A model generated the notes under the pieces. It was not told the origin of the DNA. It worked only from the letters and a program-made list of their open reading frames with translations, and did not search any database. DNA of 64,000 nt from Puccinia triticina (Eukaryota; Basidiomycota; Pucciniomycetes; Pucciniales; Pucciniaceae): assembly GCF_026914185.1 (NCBI RefSeq), contig NC_070571.1, forward strand, positions 5,146,001 through 5,210,000, written 5' to 3'. Each line of letters opens with the position of its first letter. Within the stretch, counting starts at the first letter, position 1. Positions 48,053 through 58,750 of this stretch are shown here, one piece after another. Both the position numbers and the translations under genes were made by a program.

Positions 48053-49044
48053 GCTGGAAGGGGGAACGACGTGTCAGCAGTGTTCATCCTCTCATCGAGC
48101 GGAGGCACGTACATGGGTTGTTGGTTTCTGTCCCTGCAAAATTTCGAGACACAGCCTTAAAACAACCCACAAGGCTGTGGTCTTCGTTACATATGGGAGT
48201 GACTCTTTCGCCTTTGTGTTGTTTGGGTGATATGGTACCAAACAAGCCGGACATCCCCAGCATGTAGAATCTACATGGTAGCTCGCCAATCATCCAGTTG
48301 CGGTATGCCCTCAGGACGCAACACGTCATGTTGCATTGATCCTGCCATCAAGGCCAGTTGCTTGTTTCTCATCACAAAACAGCTTGTTCGTGGCCATTCC
48401 CCCTGGACGGATGGTGCGGAGTCCAGCAATCGCATGATATGCCCCGCAACAAGTCTCAAGACTTGGGAGCATAATTTTCCATTTAAGCTTGTCGTCTCCC
48501 ATGAATACATCTCTCCACAACATAGTCGCAGCCTACTACAGATGAGCACGCCGGCACGGTATTTTGAAGCTCATATCGGGCAGGAATGGCTGCCTACATG
48601 TTGAGACTTTCAAGCAAAACTTTTCAAGCTCCCAACTTAAGGTGATCTTAAGCGTCTTCCCTCCAACAGGCAGGGATGATTTGGACCCACCAACATAAGA
48701 GCCCGTGCACAAATACAAGATTGGTTCATCAACCAATATGTGCTATTCTCTCTGCTGTATCTTTGTGCGAGATTCGGTGACACCTGAGTGGTTTAGTCAC
48801 CCTACAAGACAAATCATACCTGCTTCCCAAGTTGGTACCAAAGTTCTTACATCATTGTGCAGAAAGACCCATTTCCATGGCTTGTGAACAAACAACCCTG
48901 GCACCTGATCACCCATTCATGAACAGATCAACAAAGGAGTTGATTATAGTTTACGCAATAGTTATCTTCCCGTTGCTGCGAAAGTTACAGATCATTTGAC
49001 TTCAACATCAACATCACTTCAGTACCTGGGTCTGATGGAATTAC
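48053..49044. other. Right end of the transposon upstream of the SNF2 gene
   Basis: Several short minus-strand open frames (48084-48329, 48271-48549, 48536-48736) may be N-terminal SNF2 exons, for example a possible GTACGT donor near 48113 and acceptors near 48057 and 48001. I could not choose one model. From 48.74 kb to the right terminal repeat nothing is recognisable. Confidence 0.45.
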
Positions 49045-49087
49045 AGTATGGCACTCTGTAGAGAGTGCCACACATTCCCCCCTGGTG
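49045..49087 (-). repeat. Right terminal inverted repeat of the 20.6-kb element
   Basis: On the minus strand it reads CACCAGGGGGGAATGTGTGG inward, with a perfect internal hairpin TGGCACTCT CTAC AGAGTGCCA. It is immediately followed on the plus strand by the target duplication CATA at 49088-49091. Confidence 0.92.
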
Positions 49088-49327
49088 CATAGCCATTGGG
49101 ATCCAGTGGTAAGCCAGCCTCAATTCCATATCAACCACCAGGGGCTAACAACACTCTCTTAGGATCAGGTTGTGAAGAGCTTCAAAGTCAAATATTGTGT
49201 ACCCTCAAGCCCACACTTGATCAAGACTCATAGTATGCTCCGAGAGAACAAAGAGTTCTTCTTTGATGGAATATTGGTTGGATGGGAAATGGAAGAAAAT
49301 AAAATGTAGGATCAGCCATTTTTGAAC

Positions 49328-49461
49328 TTTTTAGCTACTTTGTGCAAGATAAAGGGTCTGAAAAACGAGGAAATTGCATGTGCAATCCACCAAAGTTTGC
49401 TATTATGTGGTGAAATTTCCTCATTTTTGAGACCCTTACTCTTGCAAAAAGTAGCTAAAAA
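49328..49461. mobile_element. Foldback MITE just outside the large transposon
   Basis: TTTTTAGCTACTTTGTGCAA and AAGGGTCTGAAAAACGAGGA pair with the reverse complement on the right (TTCCTCATTTTTGAGACCCT and GCAAAAAGTAGCTAAAAA). The loop is about 30 nt. It starts 19 bp after the stop codon of the interrupted gene. Confidence 0.82.
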
Positions 49462-51399
49462 AATCCCAAATGGCTGTTCCTATATGTTCCATGAGTCAAT
49501 AAACTATTTTGATTTTTTGGCCCATGGGAACTTTGATTTTCAGGCCCCCAAATGCTACATCTGTTTTTTGCTTTTAATATTTTTTTAGCATACAAGGAAA
49601 TCTGGAAAAACTCCCAAAAAATTCCACAGAGGCCAATAAAAAGCCATTCTATTGATTGGTCAAGAAATTACAACTTGGAAAACTTTGACATTTCTCCCGC
49701 AGTGCGCAAAGTGTTGTGGGACTTTGTGGACTGTGCAGTGCGCAAAGAGTTTTTCGCAGTGCGCAAAGTAAGTCCATTGATTAAATGTTTTTATATTTAC
49801 CTCTACCAACTTGTTTTATTTCTATATGCTATGTCAGAAGTACATAACTTGCATGACTCGTCAAGAGTTCTGTTCTGCCTCCCCAAAATTTTTGTATTGC
49901 AAAGTATGATTTGCAAAATTTTACTTCTGACAGTTGTGTCCAGCTTTTGCAAGGCAACCTTTGCAGCTCATAACAATTTGTGATCCAAAAGCTTTCAAAA
50001 TTCTATAAAGTTAAGCTTCTGTGTTGTTTTTCAACACAAATTTATTGTGTACTGTAAGAAGTGCGGGAAACGTCTTGCAAAATTCTTATTTGGTGCAACT
50101 GATGTGTAATTTACACACCTCATCTTGTATAACTTCTCCTTTGCAGCCCTATTTGTTGGGGCATGGGTTGCAAAATTTTAATGTTGTGCGCACTTTGTGT
50201 AATTTTTAAGACCATTGAATTTACAGCCTATAGGTATCATAAAATATGGTTTGTAAAATTATACCCTGCAAAAATAACTGGGTCAACCTGCAGGAACCTG
50301 AGGGGGGCTTGTGATGTCACTCCAACCTTTCTCTTGGCCAATCCATCTTTGTTGGACTTGGTGGATTCTTCTGTGAAGAAGCAGGGGTTCAGGTTAGGGA
50401 TGGCACTTTGCACCCGGGTACCCAGACACGGGTACCCGGACAGAATTTCAGTAAAATCAGACAGACACACCCACACCCGCACCTGCCCAGTGGGTACCCG
50501 GGTGCAAGTGGCCAGTACTGGGGTGCAATTGCTAGAGATGGTTGATTTGAATCCGGATACCCACTCATGCTGAAACGCAGCTGGGCCAGGACTGGTTCTG
50601 ATCTGGGCAACAAAGCTGAGCATGAGCTGGGCAACAAAGCTGAGCATAAGCTTGGAGCTAAAGCTGAGTATCAGCTGACCAGAAATCGGGATCAGTGGTG
50701 CCCAGTGAAAACTGAGGATCTCCTGTGGAAATTCTGAAAGTGGTTAGATGGTGGGTAGATGGTGGGTAGATGATGGGTAGATGGTGGGTAGCCCTCTGGA
50801 GCTGGCATGATGTCACTTGTCATCAAGTGAATATTTTTTTTTCCTGGTGTTGTCATGTGAGCCCTAGATTTGCTGGTGGAGAGGAGCAGCATTGGAGCAG
50901 TGTTGGAGCTGAAAACAAAGCTGCATCATGTCACTTGCCATCAAGTGACTACTTTTTTTTCCTGGTGCCACCTCTTCCGCCAGAAGGGAGCCCCCGCCAG
51001 TCCTGGAGCTTGTTTGACCTTGAATATTTGATCCCTTCCGGTTGTGGAGGTTGGCTTACCTCTGCAACCAAGGGTGAAAGCGCAGTGGCTTTGGTGGCCG
51101 CTGCGCTGCACTGAAAGTAGCGGCCCCGCCCGCTGCACTACCGCTTTTTGGGTCTGGCAAGAAGCAGGGACCCGCTACTTTCAGCGGTAGCGCATCAGAA
51201 CAATTGCTGCGCTACCGCTTTTTGAGCTGGCCGCGTAGCGTTCCCCCGCTGCCAGCCAAAAAATCACAGCGCAGCTGTTTTGGTGGCCGCTGCACGGCGC
51301 TGGTACCGCTTTTTGGGCTGACCGGGCAGCGGTTCCCCGCTGCGCTGCGCTAAAAGACCGCTTTTTTGTAGCGCAGTGCAGCGTTTCAGCCTTGCTGCA

Positions 51400-51880
51400 A
51401 CCAGAGGTGTTCCTTTCCTTCCGGTCACTGAGGTTACATAACCTCTGCTACCGGAAGGAATCCCACCAGTAGCCAAGGTTGTATGTCCTATGCGACCTGA
51501 ATGGGCTTCCTTCCAGTCGCCAAGGTTATATCTATAACCTCTGCAACCATAAATGATTCCCTCAGGTTGTCAAGGTTGTACTATGTACCTCTGCGCCCAG
51601 AGGTAACTCCTTGATCCTTCCGGTTGCATGTAAGACCTCTGCAACTGGAAGGAATCCCCTCCAGGCACAAATTTAATAAATTCCAGCTTGACAACCGGAG
51701 GAATTGCTTCCGGTTGCAGGGTTCATACTAACTCAGCGACTGGAGGGATTCCTTCCGGTCACCAAGGTTGCATAACCTCTGCAACCACAAGCAACCCCTG
51801 AAGGGATTCCCTCAGGTTGTTGAGGTTGGTTGCAGAGAGTGTGCAAAACCTTTGCCACCAGAAGGGGGGATTCCCCCTCT
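51400..51880. repeat. Hairpin/tandem array, CTTCCGGTTGC...GCAACCGGAAG type
   Basis: Repeated units alternate TTCCTTCCGGT, a spacer AAGGTTGCATAACCTCTGCA and ACCGGAAGGAA, so neighbouring units can pair. At least eight degenerate units are visible. The architecture parallels the GATGACCGGT arrays although the sequence is different. Confidence 0.75.
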
Positions 51881-53572
51881 CAATTGCCAAGTTTTAAGGG
51901 GCAGGTATCCGCTGATAACCGCGGGGGGATCCGCTCAGACACGGGGGCATCCGCCAGCGGATGCGGATGTCAAGAATCAGGCAAGGGCCTTGGATTCCCA
52001 AATACAAGCGAGTATCTGGATGCAAAATCAGTTGGGTGCGCGGAAAAAAGAGGTAAGAGAACCAATGGGTTGATTGACATGACACTGCTATGGTATAAGT
52101 AGACTATGTACATGTGTCAGACTTGTTGTTTTGAGATATAATGAATAAAGAACAAACTGAATATGAAACACTTCTTGAGATTACACATGAATATGAAATG
52201 ACTCATCTAACACTACTGCTCAAGGTTCTTTGACTACATGTTGTGAGCTAGAAGGTACTAATCAATTACCAGTAATGCTTTAGAAATGTAACTAAAACAA
52301 GATGATGATTGTCAATGACAAGATTTGAGGCACAAGTAAGCAGAATTGCAAAACAGTGTGGTAGAAACTTTTTTTCTGGATGGAAAATTTCAAAAATTTC
52401 TAGTTTACATATGTAGTGTTACATTCCACCCTCTTTTGATACACACTCCCTTCAGTTTGCATACACAGTTGTACAACACTGCATGTATATAGCTTACATA
52501 CTACCCTTTTACATATATCTATGTGTATATATGCAGCTGCTTAGCAACCAGCCAGCCTCAGATGTGGTGTAGCAACCACAAGCCACTTATTACAGTAAAT
52601 AGCAACCACAAGCCACATTGATAAAGCAGCATAGTAACCATGGGGCTGAAGGTGTGCAGGTCACTTGAGAAGACTCCATAGCAACCAGAGGGCTGTGTAA
52701 GCCACACCTGTAACTAGATCACCAGCTAAATTTGCTCATGTCTACACTGCCACACTGTATATAGCTGTATTCTGCACAGCAGACCATCCAAAAATGTCTC
52801 ATTTGTAAAAGGCACACCAGCCAAAACCCCTCATGTACATAGACCACCAGCACAAATACCTCACATTTTCCTATACAAGGAGGGGCTTTCTCTTCCTTTG
52901 TCCCCCATGACATCAGAAAATGGCATCCAATCCGGGAGATCATCCCCCCCACAAGATTCAAACAAATTTTCACCCTCACACTCTCCGCCACATAATAAAA
53001 TACTACCTTTATATTTTGCAATACACAGTCCATTGTGAGCCACTTGCGGGAAAAGTATTCAACTACACTAGACCACTGTCTTCTTGCTTCCAGCCTAGCT
53101 GGGGGTGTTGTCAGTCATTTTCTTTCAGAGAGGCAGGGATTTCCCCACACAAACTTCTCTAAATTCAGCCATAAGAGGTGCAAACCGCTTTTGGAGTCTC
53201 ACACCGGATCAAGCAAGCACTAGAGCATGATCCAAGCAAGAGAAACAAGCCTAATTAGAGAAGAAGCAGCAGACTCAAACTAATGCAGTCTTTGTTCAGC
53301 AGTCCCATTGACCGTGACCAACCAGGAAGACCAACTGTCCTCTTCCTCTCTTCTCTTAACAAAGAGAGCGGCCAGATGCCTGCTTTTAGGTAATCTCTTT
53401 TCTTTTAGATTACCAATTGTAGATAGTTACAACAGTTAGTCTAACTAGGAATAAATATCTTAGTTCTCCTTATTCTTTCAAAGGATCTATGGGAACATTC
53501 ATGAAAATTGGTGTTTTTGGCCTTTGCTCCCAGTCCTAAATCACCAAGGCTGTGTAAACTTAGGCCCCTTTT

Positions 53573-53723
53573 GGCTGCCGCGTTATACATCATAAATCGT
53601 GTAATTTATGACGCCGCGACCCAAAGTTTGCCCCCCGTTGCCACCAAAACTTTGAAACCCCCGGGGGTTGCGCGTCATAAATTTGACCATTTATGACGTA
53701 TAACGCGGCAGCCAAACGGGGCC
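53573..53723. mobile_element. Tourist-like MITE (PIF/Harbinger type), 3-bp TSD TTA
   Basis: Inverted ends of about 35 bp start GGCCCCKTTTGGCTGCCGCG. The element is flanked by TTA on both sides (53570-53572 and 53724-53726). TTA/TAA duplications and GGCC...TTTGG termini are typical of PIF/Harbinger-derived MITEs. A degenerate relative may begin at 56863 (TAAGGCCCCGCTTGGCCGCG) after the RPS27A stop. Confidence 0.85.
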
Positions 53724-54067
53724 TTAGATAAGTTAGCAAGCCTGCACATCTCCAAGCTTGCATGGCCAGGTGCCAAGCGGGACTGGGCCAAGTGCCCAGA
53801 CAGGCTTGATGCACCATACAAGAACATCAAGTCTTGTATTTACAAACATCTATTTTTAACCTTGCAATTTTTAATGAGCAAATTAAGTAAAATATTGTTG
53901 ATTCCAACCCTCTTGAAAACACTAACAAAACCAAAAATTTCATGAAGGCAAGCAATCATACCTACAAGAATGGGAAGCACATCCTAAAGTCTTTCCACTC
54001 TGAAGCTCATTGTTTTCAAATTCACCCCAATCTCAAACTGGAAAAATTCTATGTGCACAAAGTTGAC

Positions 54068-54217
54068 TTGCATAAAATCATAACACCATAAAATCATAAA
54101 ATTCTAAACTGAAAAAAATATGTACCACCCAAACACTCAAATTACAGCAACATTTCTAGAATGGTACATATGAAATCATCACTTGAAAGTTTTATGATTT
54201 TATGATTTTATGTATTG
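54068..54217. mobile_element. AT-rich inverted-repeat element
   Basis: CATAAAATCATAACACCATA AAATCATAAAATTC at the left is answered by TTTTATGATTTTATGATTTT ATG at the right. About 150 bp, non-coding. The AT-rich simple composition makes chance pairing possible. Confidence 0.5.
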
Positions 54218-54964
54218 AAAATTTTAACTTTGAACACCTTAATTAACACCACAACCTTCTTTGCAGCTCTCTGGTTTTCAACTGGTTTCAGTTGCGCGAG
54301 TTTTTCTTGCAGTGTATCAACATTTTTTTTCTAAAAGTTAGGAAGAGGGCTCCTTTCTGGTTAAAATGCTGAGTTGCAGGATGTTGAAGTCAGAAAGCAA
54401 CCAACATAAGCCTGCCCTTCGTAGATACCTCGTGCTTCCTGATCGGAGAGGCCTTGTTAGGCTTGCTACTCAGGAAGGACTCAGCATATGTAATGGCCTG
54501 TACCTGCCCTTATCTGGCCGCGTTACAAGCAGAAAAATTGTGATGGAGAAGGGACAGGCATTGAGAGGGCAAGACGCATCCAGTCTTGCGAGGTATGTCC
54601 TTGTTTTCCTCTTTCGAGTCGATCACCACTGACTTGCAGCTGCAGCAAGCCACGAGAATCTGGGAGTTGGGTGACTGCTTGGTGAGAGCAAGAGATGGCG
54701 GGAGAGGATTGCATAGATGCATACGATTAAAGGTTAAGCCTACGTGTCCACATTGACTCTTAATCTCAATGGAGACAGGGGAAGGACACAAAGAGTTTTT
54801 GGGTGGCAAGAGGAGTTTGACCAGTACTCCTTTGGGGGATCTTCATGATGGGTAGGATTGACATTGCATCGATCAAATACTTGGATTGGGGACGAGTCTG
54901 GGGCATAGACGAAGAGGAGACCAGTTGGAGGACAGGAACGCTTCGAGGGGTGTGCTCAGACCAC

Positions 54965-55545
54965 TCAAGCTTTTGTGGTCGAGGGGGTTTTTCGGGTGGC
55001 AACGGTGCCTTCTCGGAATCCATTCTTGAATCGGCGGGGAACATCCTTGAGATGCCTCATTCGGCCGGTACCGGTGGTGTGCCGACGCTTAGCCTGTAGG
55101 TAAATGGATCAGTTCAGATCAGCTCTCGGCCTGGACGGTTGGGAGTGGAGCGTCACAGGAGCTCACCTTGGCTCCCCATTCGTACGAACGTGTCTTGGCG
55201 GCTGGGTAACCACAGGCGGCACAAGCTGGATAAACGATTGGGAGGCAGATTTGGTCCGTTAGATGCGATGGGCGATTCCTGAGCAGAACAAGATGAAAAG
55301 CGACTGACTCTTGTGTTGTTTGTGGAACGATCTCCTACCACATCGACGGCACTGAGAGTGGGTCTTGCTGTGGCGCTTACCAAAGGAGGATGTACCTTTC
55401 GTCTATCTCGGAGGAACGAAGCAGGCAAAAAGGACGGAAAATGTTAGACTGGGATCCATGTTAGGGGCCTCTTATTGGCGAGTACAAGCGGGTCAGGGGG
55501 TGGTAGGATGGGGACGGGGGGACGAGGGTGTGAGTGACTGACCAT
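54965..55545 (-). CDS. RPL37: 60S ribosomal protein eL37
   Basis: Four minus-strand exons, 55545-55543 (the start codon alone), 55402-55309, 55225-55167 and 55093-54965, give 94 residues with all junctions in phase. The protein begins [20 protein letters not shown], has the eL37 zinc finger [20 protein letters not shown] (C-X2-C-X14-C-X2-C), then [11 protein letters not shown] and [20 protein letters not shown], ending near TPSTTKA. The zinc-binding protein sits in the large ribosomal subunit near the exit tunnel. Length matches the family (about 90-97). An exon made of only the ATG explains why open-frame prediction misses the gene. It diverges from ubiquitin-RPS27A across 382 bp. Confidence 0.95.
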
Positions 55546-55927
55546 CTTGAGGTGGGTTCTTCGTGTTCGGCTGCTGGTGTTCCGATCGAGTGCTGAGTGC
55601 CCGGCAGCTGGTTGCTTTCACCTGACCCTCGACTGTTCCGCGCGGAGACCCCTCTGGAGGAAATTAGCAGGCAGGGCGGACAGAGCGAAGACGCGAAACC
55701 TAATGGCCAATTGGTCAGTTTGGGCGCTGGAGTTTCTGCCTGGTGGGACACCCGCGACCGAAACCTATCCGGAGCATTGCTCGGCTCACCACGCCCTCCG
55801 CAGCCAGAAGCACCGACCGGCTTGGTAGCTCGGGCCGCCTTCGCCTGTGTGCGACTGAAGTCAGGTAACTATCGACTGGAATTCCTAGGACCTCTCTTAC
55901 GACAGAGTAGGAACCAGATACGTCAAG
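55546..55927. promoter_or_regulatory. Shared divergent promoter of RPL37 and ubiquitin-RPS27A
   Basis: The 382 bp between the two start codons must contain both promoters and leaders. It is GC-rich compared with the flanks. Divergent pairing of ribosomal-protein genes is a known way to co-regulate them. I see no TATA box; a short CTCGAC/GACCGG-rich core is present but no factor site can be named with confidence. Confidence 0.75.
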
Positions 55928-56805
<878 letters not shown>

Positions 56806-57558
56806 TCGCTTCGATCGGATGTCCAACATAACCCTCATGAGAGTTGATATGTCTTAAGGCCCCGCTTGGCCGCGCAATGTTATATCATAAATTCAATATT
56901 ACTTTACATGACACACAAGATGAAACTGGGCTGTCATAAACTCAACATAATTGTTCATAAGACACATTGTTTATGACAAGTGTGTTTGGCAAGCCCGTTT
57001 TTCCAATCTGCATTGGTCCAACCAATCATCCATGTACTCTGCTGGATGACCAGCCAAACCGTAACTTGAGACCAGTCCCCCCTGGCGCACACTCCATTTT
57101 TAGGAGTGTGCTTTGGCACATTCCCTCATTAGGGCACAATCCATAAGAGGAGTGTGCTAGAGCTGGTCAAGAAAAACCTGTTGTGGGTACCTGCCTAGCT
57201 TAACTAAGCCTCTTGAACGGAGGGTCCGGGGAACCCCGCCCGGAGGGCTCTCCGCAGGAGAGGCTTATGAGTTATGTCTTGATTTAAGCAGGAGCAGAAA
57301 GGATCTGCTACACTAAAAATCCCAACCAATATAGAAAAACTGAATACACAGAGCTGTAGGTTCTGTTCTTGCAAGGAATTTGAGCCACTTATCTATCTTG
57401 TAGCCAGAAAAACAACTCCTGGAGTCCCAAACAAGTGGAGCCTCATTTGGAAGACTTGTGCATTTTTGATCTTTTGAAAAGGTCAACAGATTGAGATAGA
57501 AAAAATCTGAGTAGACCAAAATGTAGAGAAAGAAAAGTAGCATAGGGTACAGATAGGG

Positions 57559-57735
57559 CATATTGGTGGAGAGGCTGGGGGAGGAGCTATAAAATTTTTA
57601 AAAACCTCTCAGCCAAATGAACTTTCTGCTCCCGCGTAAAATTTGGGATAATGCACAAGTCCCTCCCTGCGGGAGGGGCGGCTTCGCCGCCAGCCACAGC
57701 GCTCCCACCAGGGGGGACTTGTGTTAAGTTAGGGT
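57559..57735 (-). mobile_element. Second copy of the 22194 element, inverted
   Basis: GGAGAGGCTGGGGGAGGAGC TATAAA and the stretch ending CCACCAGGGGGGACTTGTGT match 22194-22375 in reverse orientation, with a GGCGGCTTCGCCGCC insertion-like hairpin near 57675. The two copies are 35 kb apart. Confidence 0.7.
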
Positions 57736-57860
57736 ACCTGCGATCTGCTTTCGGGTACCGCAACGGGTACCTGCTATCTGCTGTGCACAACAGGTACCTG
57801 CCAGTGTGTGCGGGTTTGGATGTGGATGTCTAGGATTCTGCAAAAAGCCATGCAAGTACC

Positions 57861-58232
57861 AACAGTGGGCCGCTACGATATGCCAAAAAATGAGCTAACA
57901 GCAGATTAGGCGGCCCTTTCCGCAGCATTGAACCACTTAAACAGGTGAGAATATTTTAGGAGCCTCCCTGATCAAAATGGTCCAGCAGGACCGTTGCATC
58001 AGGAAGTCATACCACATGCAGAGCCAAAATTTCATTTTGAGGACAGTTTAGCTAACATGGTCTGTTTTGCAGCATTCAACTGCTTGCCTTGCGTGGATTG
58101 AACTACAAGCCTCCCTGAGGGATCAGTCAATTAGGACTGCACAATTCAGGGAGTTTGGAAAATCCTGTTGCCAGCTGCACCACTGTAATTGGCAGTTAGC
58201 TGATTTCTAGCGCAGCGTAGTGGCCCACTGTT
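57861..58232. mobile_element. 372-bp MITE with 17-bp TIRs (AACAGTGGGCCRCTACG)
   Basis: The left end AACAGTGGGCCGCTACG and right end CGTAGTGGCCCACTGTT are inverted repeats with one mismatch. The interior has no coding potential. The word GGGCCACTAC also starts a repeat at 19.99 kb, so that region may hold a relative. Confidence 0.8.
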
Positions 58233-58427
58233 GCGGTACCCAGGTATTGGTCATCCACACCTGCTCATGGATACAGCTGACCCAGCAGGCTGATCCTCTG
58301 ACGCAGTCGGGGCTCTAGAGATGGCCCTGGCAAACCCGTTGCGGGTACCTGCAATCTGCTGGCGGGTATCCAGGTCTTCAAAATTCTGAAAATATTGGCC
58401 AGGTACTTGGGTACCTGCCTATAATCA

Positions 58428-58750
58428 TCCTTGATGACTGGTTGATGATCATCCAGACTCCCAGAGGACTTCACCCTTTCCATGAGCGTGTGACCAATCA
58501 CCAAGGCGTATACATATGTGAATATCTCTTCATGACCAGTTTGGCCAGTCATCCGGAGGGGTATGATACAACCCATAAATGTCCAGTCAAACGGTCATCA
58601 AGAGGTATTATACCCCTCTGGATGAATGGTCAAACCGTTCATCAAGAGGGAGTACACAATCCTTCAATGACAACCAGTCAAAGCGGTCATCAAGAGGTTT
58701 GATATTTGTGTTCCAAGATCTGTTTGACCAGTCATCAAGAGGGATATGTA
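58428..58750. repeat. Hairpin array, GATGACYGGT/ACCGGTCATC type
   Basis: About six degenerate hairpins with arms such as GATGACTGGTTGATGATCATC, GACCAGT...GGTCATCAAGAGG and GAATGGTCAAACCGTTCATC are separated by 15-25 nt. Loops often read TCAAA or TTTGACC. A more decayed member of the family seen at 2.6 and 15.1 kb. Confidence 0.75.

Larger units (their letters stand above)
28494..49087. mobile_element. 20.6-kb CACTA/Tnp2-type DNA transposon with cargo genes
   Basis: The ends are 43-bp inverted repeats with one mismatch, starting CACCAGGGGGGAATGTG. A 4-bp duplication (CATA) flanks the element and the empty site is readable in the host gene. Cargo, in order: a small open frame at 32.35 kb (+), a 780-aa protein (-), a 498-aa protein (-), a Tnp2-like transposase (-), a 123-aa protein (+), a 345-aa protein (+) and a SNF2 ATPase (-). 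Tnp2-family transposases move CACTA/EnSpm elements, whose ends typically start CACT; CACCA is a close variant. At more than 20 kb it is large for this class. All identified genes are open, so it may be complete and possibly autonomous (inference). Confidence 0.9.
27999..49309 (+). pseudogene. Unrecognised protein gene disrupted by the 20.6-kb transposon
   Basis: Exon 1 is 27999-28070. Exon 2 starts at 28148, runs to 28493, is broken by the transposon, and resumes at 49092-49108. Exon 3 is 49163-49309. Removing 28494-49091 (element plus one CATA) gives an open frame of 193 residues whose junction reads CAT AGC CAT TGG, and the downstream intron (49109-49162) keeps phase. The protein begins MSSAATVPGNQPLL and ends GWEMEENKM. 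It is a mixed alpha/beta-looking sequence with HWDPV followed by a VKYCVPSSPHLIKTHS segment; I cannot name a family. The allele should be inactive, since normal splicing would have to remove 20 kb in the middle of an exon. That both halves remain open suggests the insertion is recent. Confidence 0.85.
49310..54964. other. Intergenic stretch rich in repeats, no recognised gene
   Basis: It contains a foldback element (49328-49461), repeated GCAGTGCGCAAAG words (49.69-49.78 kb), GGGTACCCGG motifs (50.4-50.5 kb) like those at 2.8 kb, GCGGTAGCGC-type inverted motifs (51.1-51.36 kb), a CCGGAAGG array (51.4-51.88 kb), GCAACCA repeats (52.53-52.7 kb), a Tourist-like MITE (53573-53723) and a small AT-rich inverted repeat (54068-54217). 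Open frames near 54.4-54.8 kb lie in the 3' flank of RPL37 and carry no protein signature. Confidence 0.6.
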
